This document shows positions 17,852 to 26,809 of a DNA stretch of 64,000 nucleotides, in pieces. Positions within the stretch are counted from its first letter, which is position 1, and each line of letters opens with the position of its first letter. The DNA is from Herbaspirillum sp. SJZ106. Its GTDB lineage: Bacteria; Pseudomonadota; Gammaproteobacteria; Burkholderiales; Burkholderiaceae_D. The notes below the pieces were generated by a model that ran no database searches, was not told the origin of the DNA, and was given only the letters and a program-made list of their open reading frames with translations. Both the position numbers and the translations under genes were made by a program. The stretch covers positions 434,001-498,000 of the forward strand of contig NZ_VFNI01000001.1 of assembly GCF_006715495.1 (NCBI RefSeq), read 5' to 3'.

Positions 17852-18778
17852 ATGGACAATCTCGATCTCCGGCAGTTACGCATCTTTCTCGAAATCTACA
17901 AGACCAAGAGTATTTCCCAGGCCGCTGCCAGCCTGGATCTGGGACAGCCGGCGGTCAGCATGGCGCTGGCCAAGCTGCGCGAGCACTACGACGATCCGCT
18001 GTTTTCCCGCACCTCCAGCGGCATGCAGCCGACCCCGTTGGCTGAACAGATCGCGGGGCCGATGCGGCTAGCGCTGAGTACCCTGACCTCGACCTTGCAG
18101 CACCGCGTCAGCTTCGATCCGGCGCGCTCGGATCGGCTGTTTCGCCTGTGCATCACCGATATCGGCCAGCGCGTCATCATTCCCCGGCTGCTGGCGCATC
18201 TGAAGCAATCCGCGCCGGCCATCCGCATGGAGCTCAGCTACGTGTCCGAGCGCACCAGCAAGGACCTCGAATCAGGGCACATCGACCTGGCGCTGGGCTA
18301 CATCAGCGGTCTGGACGCCGGTTTCTATCAGCAAGCCTTGTTTAGCGAACGCTTCATCTGCATGGTTAGCCGCGATCACCCGCGTATCCGTAGAGGACGC
18401 ATGTCGCTGCGCGACTTCGAGCGGGAGTGGCATCTGGTCATCTCTACTCAGGGCACGGGCCATCACATGATCGACCGCAAAATCGAGGAAGACCTGGGTA
18501 TCCAGCGCAAGGTGGGTTTGCGCATTCCCAACTACCTGGGCGTGGTCTCTAGCATCATCGATTCGGATTACCTGGCCCTGGTGCCGGAGCGCTTCGGCCG
18601 CATCGTCTCCCAGCACAATCCGGTGCGGCTGGTGGAGTTGCCCTTCAGGCTAGCGCCTTACCGCGTCATGCAGCACTGGCATGGGCGTTACGCCAATGAT
18701 CCCGGAATCAAATGGTTGCGCCAGGTCATCGCGCAGTTATTCGGGGATGCGCAGGGAGCCCGGAAACTGGGTGGATGA
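17852..18778 (+). CDS. LysR-type transcriptional regulator
   Basis: 308 residues. N-terminal winged helix (LRQLRIFLEIYKTKSISQAAASLDLGQPAVSMALAKLREHYDDPLFSR) followed by a periplasmic-binding-like effector domain of the NodD/LinR/NahR type, which often responds to aromatic effectors. ATG 17852 has AAAGG 3-4 nt upstream; ATG 17834 would extend through the candidate operator and is less likely. It is divergent from the AAHS carrier gene. The ring-cleavage operon starts 132 bp downstream, so it probably controls both. Confidence 0.9.
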   Translation: MDNLDLRQLRIFLEIYKTKSISQAAASLDLGQPAVSMALAKLREHYDDPLFSRTSSGMQPTPLAEQIAGPMRLALSTLTSTLQHRVSFDPARSDRLFRLCITDIGQRVIIPRLLAHLKQSAPAIRMELSYVSERTSKDLESGHIDLALGYISGLDAGFYQQALFSERFICMVSRDHPRIRRGRMSLRDFEREWHLVISTQGTGHHMIDRKIEEDLGIQRKVGLRIPNYLGVVSSIIDSDYLALVPERFGRIVSQHNPVRLVELPFRLAPYRVMQHWHGRYANDPGIKWLRQVIAQLFGDAQGARKLGG

Positions 18779-18828
18779 TAAAAACATAAATATCTTATTT
18801 AGACGTTTTTATATGTATAAACAATAAA

Positions 18829-18849
18829 AATTATCTTATTTTGATAATT
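18829..18849. promoter_or_regulatory. AT-rich promoter region with inverted repeat before the ring-cleavage operon
   Basis: AATTATC-N7-GATAATT, a perfect 7-bp inverted repeat that also holds T-N11-A spacing. It sits in a markedly AT-rich 100-bp tract (18779-18870) between the LysR gene and the FAH-type hydrolase. Candidate regulator site; which regulator binds is not shown. Confidence 0.45.
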
Positions 18850-18910
18850 ATGTTTACTTCTCCGCGCTGACGGGATTATGATCGGGCCCTCGAACAGCAA
18901 AGGAGATGTC

Positions 18911-19750
18911 ATGAAATTCGCGAGTTTTCGCCATCAGGGCAGGGACGGTTTCGGCCTCGTGGCAGGCAAGCAGGTGGTTGATCTGGGCCATGCCGGTGCC
19001 GGCAGCCTGAAGCAGTATCTGGCCCAGGGCGGCGCGGCGCGGGCGCAGCAGGATGCCGAACAGGGACGCGCGCTGGCGATTGCCGAAGTGCAATTCCTGC
19101 CGGTCATTCCCGATCCTGAAAAGATTCTGTGCGTGGGCATCAACTACCTTTCGCACGTCAAGGAAACCGGGCGTGAACTGCCCAAGCATCCGATGATCTT
19201 TGCCCGCTTTGCCGACTCGCAGACCGGCCACCTGCAGCCCATCATCCGTCCGCATGCGTCGGAAAAGCTCGATTTCGAGGGGGAGCTGGCCGTGGTCATC
19301 GGACGCAAGGCACGTCATGTCAAGGCCGCCGAGGCTCTGGATTACGTGGCCGGCTATGCCTGCTACAACGATGGCAGCGTGCGCGACTGGCAAAAGCACA
19401 CCATCCAGTTCATCCCCGGCAAGAACTTCCCCCAGACCGGCGGCTTTGGCCCGTGGTTGGTCACGCCCGATGAAGCAGGCGATCCCTCGCAACTGAGCCT
19501 GGTGACCCGGCTCAACGGCACCGTCGTGCAGGAGGCGCGCACCGATGACCTGATCTTCCCTATCCCGGCGCTGATCGAATACTGCAGCACCTTCACCGAG
19601 CTGAACCCGGGCGACGTCATCATCACCGGCACCACTGGCGGCGTGGGCGCCTTCCGCGAGCCGCCGCTGTGGATGAAGCCCGGCGATGTGGTCGAGGTCG
19701 AGATTTCCGGCCTCGGCAAGCTGGTCAATCCGATCGCCCAGGAAGCTTGA
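18911..19750 (+). CDS. Fumarylacetoacetate hydrolase (FAH) family protein
   Basis: 279-residue FAH-superfamily enzyme. These proteins hydrolyse or decarboxylate 2,4-diketo acids or act as hydratases at the end of aromatic meta-cleavage and gentisate-type routes. The metal-binding acidic residues are visible in DFEGELAVVIGR and YNDGSVRDWQ, and the family core GVNYLSH / TGTTGGVG is present (here GINYLSH). ATG 18911 is preceded by AAAGGAG. It is first in a probable operon with the flavin hydroxylase and extradiol dioxygenase, so it likely processes the ring-cleavage product. Confidence 0.88.
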   Translation: MKFASFRHQGRDGFGLVAGKQVVDLGHAGAGSLKQYLAQGGAARAQQDAEQGRALAIAEVQFLPVIPDPEKILCVGINYLSHVKETGRELPKHPMIFARFADSQTGHLQPIIRPHASEKLDFEGELAVVIGRKARHVKAAEALDYVAGYACYNDGSVRDWQKHTIQFIPGKNFPQTGGFGPWLVTPDEAGDPSQLSLVTRLNGTVVQEARTDDLIFPIPALIEYCSTFTELNPGDVIITGTTGGVGAFREPPLWMKPGDVVEVEISGLGKLVNPIAQEA

Positions 19751-19823
19751 GTAGGAGCCTGCGTTCTGGCCCCACGGCGATGACAGCGCAAAGGGCAGGG
19801 CGCCTTGGAAGAGAGAGACACCT

Positions 19824-21518
19824 ATGACAGACCAACAGACGCACAGCGTCGATATTCTCATCGTCGGGGCCGGTCCGACCGGCCTCACGCTGGCCAACGT
19901 CCTGGGCCAAGCCGGCATCCGCACCCTCATCATCGACCGCAAGCCATCGACCGTGGCCGAGCCCCGCGCGGTGTCCATCGATGATGAATCCCTGCGCACC
20001 ATGCAGTTCATCGGGATGGACCAACAGGTCTTGAAGGATGTTGTGCTGGGATACGGTGTGCATTATTTCACCCGCCCCGGCGGCCATTGTTTTGGCAAGG
20101 TCGAGCCGACCCGCAGCGAGTACGGTTTCCCGCGTCGCAACGCCTTCCGCCAGCCGCTCTTCGAAGCTACCCTGCGCCAGGGGGGACAGCGTTTCGCTTC
20201 GCTGGAGATGCGCTTCGGGCATGAGCTGACATCCTTCCAGCAGGCGGACGGGCAAGTCGAGGCGCTGATCCGGAATGACGCAGGCCAGGCATTGAAGGTC
20301 TGCGCGCGCTATCTGGTGGCGTGCGACGGGGGCCGCAGCACGGTCCGCACCATGCTCGATATCCCCATGTCGGGCACTACCTTCAAGTCGCGCTGGATTG
20401 TGCTCGATACCGAGAACGATGACGATTCCTTCTGGCAGACCCGCGTCTATTGTGATGCCGAGCGCCCCATCGTGGAAGTGCCGGGGCCGCATCGCACACG
20501 GCGTTTCGAGGTGATGATCCATCCGCATGAAGATGCCGATGCGATGCTACAGGATGAGCGCATTAGTGAATTCCTGCGTCCCTTCCGCGGCGATAAGCCC
20601 ACCACGATCGTGCGTAAGGTGGTCTATACCTTCCATGCGCGCATGGCCGAACGCTGGCGCATCGGCAACGTTTTTCTGGCCGGCGACGCCGCCCACCTGA
20701 CGCCGCCCTATGCTGGCCAAGGCATGAACAGCGGCATTCGTGATGCCCACAACCTGGGCTGGAAGCTGGCCGAGGTGATCGCCGGGCGCCTGCCCGATGC
20801 CGCCCTGGATTCCTATGAATCCGAGCGCCGTCCGCATGCCTGGGCCTTGATCAAGCTGGCCCTGAATCTGGGTGAAGTGATGGCGCCGCGCAGCCGCTGG
20901 CACGCCGCCGCCATCAGCGGTTTCTTTCGGCTGGTGGCGTATGTGCCGCCGCTGCGTGACTACTTCCTGCAGATGAAATTCAAACCCAAGCCGCGCTATT
21001 ACCGGGGTTTGCTGGTCAGGCAGGGCAAACCGGGCGGCCAGCAGCTGGTAGGAACCATGTGTCCGCAGCCAAAACTGCAGGCCGTCGATGGCAGCATCGT
21101 ACGGCTTGACGATGTGGTCGGCCCCGCCTATGCCTTGCTGGCCTTCGGTACGCAAGCAGCACAGATGCTGGCCGGTTTGCAGGCGCCCTTGTGGGATGCT
21201 CTGGGTACTCGCCGCATTGCCATTGTCCCGCGCCAGGCTGCGGTTGCTGCCATTGATAGTCCGGGCGTGGTGCAATGCGTGGACGTTGAGGACCAGGCCC
21301 AAGCCTTCTTCAAGTCCTTGGGGGCAGCCATTGTGCTGGTGCGCCCTGACCGCTACGTCGCCGGCAGTTTTACCGTCGCCCAGGAAGCCGTTTTTGCCCA
21401 GGCCTGCATGGACAGCTTTAGGCTGCACTCGACACCGGCCGCCGCCACCGCCACCGCCAGCGCAGAGGGCATTGTCGAAGCAAGCGCCCTGGTTCGTCCC
21501 ACTGCCTTAGCCGAATAA
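19824..21518 (+). CDS. FAD-dependent aromatic hydroxylase, MhpA-like (3-(3-hydroxyphenyl)propionate hydroxylase type)
   Basis: Class A flavoprotein monooxygenase, 564 residues. The FAD dinucleotide-binding motif GAGPTG is at residues 15-20, the DG motif is in VACDGGRSTVR, and the second FAD motif is GDAAHLTPPYAGQGMNSGIRD. A C-terminal thioredoxin-like tail of ~170 residues matches the MhpA/phenol hydroxylase type. It would ortho-hydroxylate a phenolic acid to a catechol with NAD(P)H and O2, producing the substrate for the downstream extradiol dioxygenase. It lies 73 bp after the FAH gene and 11 bp before the dioxygenase. Exact substrate is not determinable. Confidence 0.9.
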   Translation: MTDQQTHSVDILIVGAGPTGLTLANVLGQAGIRTLIIDRKPSTVAEPRAVSIDDESLRTMQFIGMDQQVLKDVVLGYGVHYFTRPGGHCFGKVEPTRSEYGFPRRNAFRQPLFEATLRQGGQRFASLEMRFGHELTSFQQADGQVEALIRNDAGQALKVCARYLVACDGGRSTVRTMLDIPMSGTTFKSRWIVLDTENDDDSFWQTRVYCDAERPIVEVPGPHRTRRFEVMIHPHEDADAMLQDERISEFLRPFRGDKPTTIVRKVVYTFHARMAERWRIGNVFLAGDAAHLTPPYAGQGMNSGIRDAHNLGWKLAEVIAGRLPDAALDSYESERRPHAWALIKLALNLGEVMAPRSRWHAAAISGFFRLVAYVPPLRDYFLQMKFKPKPRYYRGLLVRQGKPGGQQLVGTMCPQPKLQAVDGSIVRLDDVVGPAYALLAFGTQAAQMLAGLQAPLWDALGTRRIAIVPRQAAVAAIDSPGVVQCVDVEDQAQAFFKSLGAAIVLVRPDRYVAGSFTVAQEAVFAQACMDSFRLHSTPAAATATASAEGIVEASALVRPTALAE

Positions 21519-21529
21519 GGAAACCCGAT

Positions 21530-22363
21530 ATGAGCATGCAATCGCACAGCCCGGCGCAACTGCATCATCTGCACATCACCAGTCCGAATCCAGATGCGCT
21601 GGCGCTCTTCTATAGCCAGCATATGGATCTGCAGGCCAGCCGTGAGCAAGAATGCCACGTGTTGCTCGGCGGCAGCCGTGCCGCCGTGATCTCGGCCGGA
21701 CCGGCTGGCCTAATGTATCCGGCCTATGCCCTGCGCGATGCCGACGCCCTGGACGCGCTGATCACGCGACTGGCGCGCAATGGCGTGGCCATGCGCGGCG
21801 TCGATGATCCCTTGCTGCAAGCCGGGGCCTTCAGCATCGCCGATCCGCAAGGGCGCTTGACCGTCTATGGCCTGGCTCGCGCGCCGCGCCAGGCCGATGC
21901 CATGCCGGCCCGCCTGCAGCACGCCGTGTTCCAGACTACCCAGCTCGATGAGGTGGTGCGCTTCTACATTGAACAGGTTGGCTTCACGGTCTCCGACGAG
22001 GTCATTGATGAAGAGAGCGGGCAAGTCATGGTGGTCTTCCTGCGCTCGGACGACGAGCATCATTCTCTGGCTTTCTTCCGTGGATCGCGCAATGAATGGG
22101 ATCATCATTGCTACGAGACCAATGAATGGAATAACATTCGCGACTGGGGCGATCGGTTTGCGCGCTTGAGAATTCCCATCTTCTTCGGGCCGGGCCGTCA
22201 TGGACCAGGCAACAACCTGTTCTTTATGGTCACCGATCCGGATGGCAACCGCCTGGAAATCTCGGCCGAGATCGATCGCGTCGCCATCGACGCCGTGCCC
22301 GGCGTCTGGCCCCACAATGAATACACCCTCAATTCGTGGGGCCGCGCCTGGATTCGGACCTGA
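21530..22363 (+). CDS. VOC-fold type I extradiol ring-cleavage dioxygenase
   Basis: 277-residue protein with two vicinal-oxygen-chelate modules (about 8-118 and 127-255). The second, catalytic module has the 2-His-1-carboxylate set at H131 (LQHAVF), H192/H193 (WDHHCYE) and E243 (RLEIS), as in BphC-type catechol 2,3-dioxygenases. It would open a catechol meta to its hydroxyls using Fe(II) and O2. ATG 21530 follows AAGGAA. It is third in the hydrolase-hydroxylase-dioxygenase series, so all three steps of hydroxylation, ring opening and hydrolysis are encoded together. An IclR regulator follows 31 bp later. Confidence 0.9.
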   Translation: MSMQSHSPAQLHHLHITSPNPDALALFYSQHMDLQASREQECHVLLGGSRAAVISAGPAGLMYPAYALRDADALDALITRLARNGVAMRGVDDPLLQAGAFSIADPQGRLTVYGLARAPRQADAMPARLQHAVFQTTQLDEVVRFYIEQVGFTVSDEVIDEESGQVMVVFLRSDDEHHSLAFFRGSRNEWDHHCYETNEWNNIRDWGDRFARLRIPIFFGPGRHGPGNNLFFMVTDPDGNRLEISAEIDRVAIDAVPGVWPHNEYTLNSWGRAWIRT

Positions 22364-22394
22364 GCGCCGACCCGGTAAGATGTACAGGAAAGCC

Positions 22395-23171
22395 ATGGCA
22401 ACCGACCGATCGTTAAGCGTACTGCGCCTCTTCACGCTGGAGACGCCAGCCTGGACCGTGGAGCAGATTGCCCGCACGCTAGAGGTTTCCATGAGCACCG
22501 CCTACCGTTACGTGCTGGCGCTGGAAGAGGTTGGGCTGGTGGCTGCCAGCGGCGGCGGGTACTACATTCTGGGGCCGGCCATCCTGCAACTGGATCGCCA
22601 GATCCAGTTGACCGATCCGCTGCTCTTGAGCGCGCGCCCGGTGATGAACCGGCTGGCCGGCTATGCACCGGATGGCTCGGTGGTGCTCCTATGCCGCGCC
22701 TTCGCCGATACCGTGCTATGCATCCACCAGGTACATACCAAAGGCCCGCAATCGCTGATCAGCTACGAGCGCGGCAGGCCGATGCCGCTGTTTCTTGGCG
22801 CGACTTCGCGCATCATCCTGGCACATGAACCGACGCGCCGCCTCAAGCGGCTCTACGAACGCCACCAGGAGCAATTGCGCAGCAGTGGCATGGCCGACTC
22901 CTGGGAGCAGTTCCGCAGCCAGCAGTCGCAGTTGCGCAAGGTCGGTTATGCGGTGTCCTTCGGCGAGATCGATCCGGATCGCATCGGCATCGCCGTGGCG
23001 TTGTTGGGAGATACGCGCCAGCCCATCGGCAGTCTCAGTTTCGTCCTGCCGGGTAGTGCCGAAGAGGCCCACATTCCCATCCTGGCCAGCGTGCTGGCCA
23101 CCGGCAGCCGGGATATTGCCACCGGTATGCAGAGCATTGGCGGCGACGAGGACAGACGCGCAAGCGCCTGA
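22395..23171 (+). CDS. IclR-family transcriptional regulator
   Basis: 258 residues: N-terminal winged helix (VEQIARTLEVSMSTAYRYVLALEEVGLV) and C-terminal IclR ligand domain. Start ATG 22395 is chosen because AGGAAA lies just upstream; ATG 22380 is also in frame. IclR proteins commonly control aromatic-acid catabolism. Placement directly after the dioxygenase suggests it is co-transcribed and controls the ring-cleavage genes, in addition to the LysR regulator. Confidence 0.88.
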   Translation: MATDRSLSVLRLFTLETPAWTVEQIARTLEVSMSTAYRYVLALEEVGLVAASGGGYYILGPAILQLDRQIQLTDPLLLSARPVMNRLAGYAPDGSVVLLCRAFADTVLCIHQVHTKGPQSLISYERGRPMPLFLGATSRIILAHEPTRRLKRLYERHQEQLRSSGMADSWEQFRSQQSQLRKVGYAVSFGEIDPDRIGIAVALLGDTRQPIGSLSFVLPGSAEEAHIPILASVLATGSRDIATGMQSIGGDEDRRASA

Positions 23172-23269
23172 CCCGGACCACAAGCAGAAGGCTGCAGGCA
23201 ACAAGAAGAGTAATGCACACGTGAGTTGCGTCATGAAGCGCAGCGAAGACGCTGGCCAAGGAGATCAGC

Positions 23270-24244
23270 ATGGCAAGACTGGCTGTCGTCGTCACCGACG
23301 ACATCGCACAAACAGAACGTAGCCAGATCTGGAAAACCTGGCTGAGCACTTATGTGGCGCGTGACCCGGATGATCTGGCTGCCTCGGACATCAGCTTCAG
23401 CCCTGGCGATTCGCAAGATTTTCGTGGCTGTATCGAATATGGCGACCTGGGCGACGCCAGTCTATGCCGGGTGCGCAGCGATGCATGCCGTTATCTGCGC
23501 CAGCCGGCAAAGATGCCGCAGGATGCTCCGAGCGCTGCCATGATCGTCCTGCAGACGCGCGGCACCAGCGTATTTCGCCAGGGCCAGCGGCAGGATGTCT
23601 TGCGTCCAGGGGACTGGAGTCTCTACGACACCTCGCGCGCCTTTTCCATTGCCAGTGAAGGGGAGGGCGAGCATCTGGTGCTGCTGCATCCGCGCTCTGC
23701 CGAACCGCCTCTGCAAGCCGCACTGGGCCATCTTGCTGCACGCAGCTTCGGTCGCACCGGAATTGAGCGCATGGTGCGTGAGCAGATCAGCAGCGCCTTC
23801 CGCGAATGCCACACCATGCCCTTGCGTTCAGGCAACGTAGTGGCCAACAGCATCCTGCAACTGGTGGCCTCGGCCCTGGAAGCCAGCAACGACCATCCGG
23901 CTGGCGTCGCCATCGGTTTGCGCCAGCGGATTGTGCAATTCATCGATGAACACCTGGGTGACGAACATCTTACCGTCGCGCGCATTGCCGAAGCATTCGG
24001 TTATTCCAGCCGGCAGATCCACCGCATGTTCGGCGACGAGACTGGCATGACGGTGGCCCAGTATCTCTGGCAGCGTCGGCTGGCACAGAGTCTCAAGGAT
24101 TTGCAGGATAGCGAGCAGGCCGGCTGCACCATCACCGAAATCGCTTTCCGCTGGGGCTTCAGTAATGCGGCCCACTTCAGCCATGCCTTCAAGCAGGCCT
24201 ATGGCCTCAGTCCTCGTGAGTGCAGGATGGCTGCGCGCTGCTGA
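23270..24244 (+). CDS. AraC-family transcriptional regulator with AraC-binding-like N-terminal domain
   Basis: 324 residues. The first ~190 form the AraC_binding_2-type effector domain (RGTSVFRQGQR, GDWSLYDTSRAF), and the last ~105 the double helix-turn-helix (LTVARIAEAFGYSSRQIHRMF and ITEIAFRWGFSNAAHFSHAFK). This architecture occurs in activators of aromatic and alkyl catabolic operons. ATG 23270 has AAGGAGA 5-6 nt upstream. A terminator follows at 24275-24298, after which comes a separate unit (outer-membrane channel and MFS carrier) that it may activate. Confidence 0.9.
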   Translation: MARLAVVVTDDIAQTERSQIWKTWLSTYVARDPDDLAASDISFSPGDSQDFRGCIEYGDLGDASLCRVRSDACRYLRQPAKMPQDAPSAAMIVLQTRGTSVFRQGQRQDVLRPGDWSLYDTSRAFSIASEGEGEHLVLLHPRSAEPPLQAALGHLAARSFGRTGIERMVREQISSAFRECHTMPLRSGNVVANSILQLVASALEASNDHPAGVAIGLRQRIVQFIDEHLGDEHLTVARIAEAFGYSSRQIHRMFGDETGMTVAQYLWQRRLAQSLKDLQDSEQAGCTITEIAFRWGFSNAAHFSHAFKQAYGLSPRECRMAARC

Positions 24245-24274
24245 AAGATCCTGCGTCGCTTCGTCTGAACGATT

Positions 24275-24298
24275 CGGCCCGCTTTGGCGGGCCGTTTT
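24275..24298 (+). terminator. Terminator after the AraC-family gene
   Basis: CGGCCCGC-TTTG-GCGGGCCG stem followed by TTTTC. It separates the regulator from the channel/MFS unit. The rest of the gap to 24539 shows no gene; TTGACA occurs at 24351 and 24447 without a convincing -10 box at standard spacing. Confidence 0.82.
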
Positions 24299-24538
24299 CG
24301 TGTCTGCGTGCGTTTTTTTCTTTGTCATGAATCCGCTCGAGCTCCAGCTCTTGACACAGGTCACTTTCAACAAAGAACGCGTCGCTCAGGCAAAAGAGCC
24401 GCTCCGGCATTGCTTCTACACTTGCCAGGAACTTGATCAGACCGCTTGACAGCACTGCCCAGACAGGTAGGCAAGGCGGCTTCGGGTTTCACCATAACAA
24501 GACAGCGATCCGCAGATCGCCTCATATCGGAGACAACC

Positions 24539-25570
24539 ATGCAAGTGCCATCGGGAAAGCGCCGGGCTTTCCGTCATCTCATTCTCATCACTCTCATCGG
24601 TGCCAGCCTGGCACTGGGCGCCGACCATGCGCTGGCGCAGGCCAGCGGCATTGCACCCACGGTATCGCAGCCGCAGGGACTGAACCTGGGCGAAACCAGT
24701 TTCATGGATGGTTTTTCGCGCACCGAGCCCGGCTGGGTCTACCTGCCCGCGCTGCGTTACTCCAACGGGAATGCCATCAAGGATGGCAGCGGACGAGATT
24801 CGGCCGCCTTCAAGGATCCGCGCATTGACGCCCTGACCCTGGTCAATCACCTTTCCTATACCTCGCCCATTCGTATCGGCAATGCCACGCTTGGCATGAA
24901 CGCAATCCTGCCAGTGGTTTACCTGGATGGGCGCTTTGGTCAGCCTGGCGCAACGCTGACCGGGGGCGGAACCAGCATCGGCGATCTGACCATTGGTCCA
25001 TCCCTGCAATTCGCCCCCGTGATGGGCGCGACCGGGCCGCTTTACTCACAGCGTCTGGAGTTATCTTTCCTGCTGCCCACGGGGCACTACAACCGCAACA
25101 ACGACCTCAACCAGGGGGCCGGCTATTACTCGATCAACCCCTACTGGGCCGCGACGCTGCTGCCCGCACCGCGCTGGGAAATCAGCTGGCGCCTGCACTA
25201 TCTCTACAACTTCAAGAACACCCAGCCGGCGGGCAGCGCGCCTCTGGCCTACCAGGGGCAAACCGTGCGCGACACCCAGGCCGGACAGGCGGCCTGGATC
25301 AATCTGACCACTTCCTATGAGGTGATGCGCGATGTGCGACTGGGCTTGAACAGCTACTACTTCAAGCAACTCACCGACAGCAAGACCAATGGAATGGACA
25401 TGGCCGATTCGCGCGAACAGGTGCTGGGTGTGGGCCTTGGCGCGATGTTTACCATCCATCGTGGTGACAAGCGCGATGCCTTGTGGATCAACAGCTATAC
25501 CGAAAGCCACGTGCGCAATCGCACCCGCAACAGCCTGATCGTGCAGGCGCGTTACGCCTACGAGTTCTGA
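24539..25570 (+). CDS. Phenol-MetA-type outer-membrane transporter
   Basis: 343-residue exported protein of the Phenol_MetA_deg family, predicted outer-membrane beta-barrel channels linked to uptake of hydrophobic or aromatic compounds. It has a signal peptide (KRRAFRHLILITLIGASLALGADHALAQ), and the rest alternates polar and aromatic residues as in barrel strands, ending in a short strand with terminal Phe (RYAYEF). ATG 24539 has GGAGA upstream. The MFS gene follows after 21 bp, so outer- and inner-membrane transport steps are probably co-expressed. Confidence 0.82.
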   Translation: MQVPSGKRRAFRHLILITLIGASLALGADHALAQASGIAPTVSQPQGLNLGETSFMDGFSRTEPGWVYLPALRYSNGNAIKDGSGRDSAAFKDPRIDALTLVNHLSYTSPIRIGNATLGMNAILPVVYLDGRFGQPGATLTGGGTSIGDLTIGPSLQFAPVMGATGPLYSQRLELSFLLPTGHYNRNNDLNQGAGYYSINPYWAATLLPAPRWEISWRLHYLYNFKNTQPAGSAPLAYQGQTVRDTQAGQAAWINLTTSYEVMRDVRLGLNSYYFKQLTDSKTNGMDMADSREQVLGVGLGAMFTIHRGDKRDALWINSYTESHVRNRTRNSLIVQARYAYEF

Positions 25571-25591
25571 TTCAGGCCACCACAGGAGAAC

Positions 25592-26782
25592 ATGATGAGC
25601 CAGCAACATAAGACAGAGGCAAGCCACAACGTCGACAGCGGCAAGACGCTCGGTCTGTTGGGGTTCCTGATGATGATCGGCGTAGGTACGTTGCAGATGC
25701 AACCGGTGCTGGGCGGCGCGTTGGTCGATCATTGGGGGGTGAGCCTGCAGCAGATGGGCATGTTGTTTGGCGCTGAACTGATCGCCATGGCCATCGGCTG
25801 CGGTAGTTCCGCGCTGGTGGTCAATCGTTGGGACCGGCGCCGATTGTGTCAGTGCGGCTTGCTGCTGCTGGCTGGAGGGAGTGCGCTGAGCGCCTTGCAC
25901 GGCGAGTACTGGCTGTTGTGCGCTTCCCGCGCGGTGGCCGGTTTCGGCGGCGGTGTGGCGCAAACGGTGGTGTATGCCACCAGCGCGCAACGCAGCAACA
26001 AGGATCGAACCTATGCGGCCACCAACATCATGCTTCTGCTATGGGGGGCGATCTCGATTGGCGCTACGCCGCTGCTGATCTCGGCTGCCGGCGTCGGTGC
26101 GGTATTCTTGAGTTTCCCGCTGATGGTGATGCCGGCCTTGGCCATGACGCGTCTGATCCCGCGCCAGGCCCGCTTGCCTGTTCGCAGCGCTGAGCCGTTG
26201 GCGGCGCCTCCGCTCACTCTACGGACCACCTTGTTGCTGGTCTTGTTCGGTTTGCTCTTTGCCGGGCATGGCGTGCTGTGGGTTTATCAGGAGCGTATCG
26301 GTGTCTCCATCGGCCTGCCCGGTCACGTGATTGGTGCAATTCTCGGTCTGAGCACGCTGGCTGGGGCAGCTGGCGCGGCCAGCGCGGGCATATTGGGGAA
26401 ACGTCTGGGGCACCTGCCAGCACAGGTGATCGGGTTTGTTGGCTCTATCGTGGCCTCGCTGGCCATCGTGCACGGCCAGACACCGCTGGTCTATGCGGCG
26501 GCGGCGGCGCTGGTGATGGCGGTGTGGTTCTTCGGACTGACTTACCTGTTTGCCTTGTCTGCCGAACTGGATCCGACCGGGCGCCTCACGAGTCTGGCCA
26601 ATGCCGCTGTCTTCATCGGCCAGGGGCTGGGGCCGGTCATGGCAGCGCTGTTCGTGAGCGGCAACCACTTCCGAGCGGTCGGATGGCTTTCTGCCAGCAT
26701 CTATGCCATCTGCCTGGTCATTGCGTTCTACGTCACTGCCCACGCAGCACCGGCGGCGCCTCGAGGGGCACCGCAACTTTGA
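25592..26782 (+). CDS. MFS transporter
   Basis: 396 residues with about twelve hydrophobic helices and the weak MFS loop motif around VVNRWDRRRL. It belongs to a less typical MFS group (no DGFD signature), so substrate and direction are unclear; with the adjacent barrel protein it may import or expel an aromatic compound. Start ATG 25592 (or 25595) follows AGGAGA. The 159-bp repeat array begins about 30 bp after its stop. Confidence 0.82.
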   Translation: MMSQQHKTEASHNVDSGKTLGLLGFLMMIGVGTLQMQPVLGGALVDHWGVSLQQMGMLFGAELIAMAIGCGSSALVVNRWDRRRLCQCGLLLLAGGSALSALHGEYWLLCASRAVAGFGGGVAQTVVYATSAQRSNKDRTYAATNIMLLLWGAISIGATPLLISAAGVGAVFLSFPLMVMPALAMTRLIPRQARLPVRSAEPLAAPPLTLRTTLLLVLFGLLFAGHGVLWVYQERIGVSIGLPGHVIGAILGLSTLAGAAGAASAGILGKRLGHLPAQVIGFVGSIVASLAIVHGQTPLVYAAAAALVMAVWFFGLTYLFALSAELDPTGRLTSLANAAVFIGQGLGPVMAALFVSGNHFRAVGWLSASIYAICLVIAFYVTAHAAPAAPRGAPQL

Positions 26783-26809
26783 ACGCGAGTGAATCCGACT
26801 ATTGTTGTC

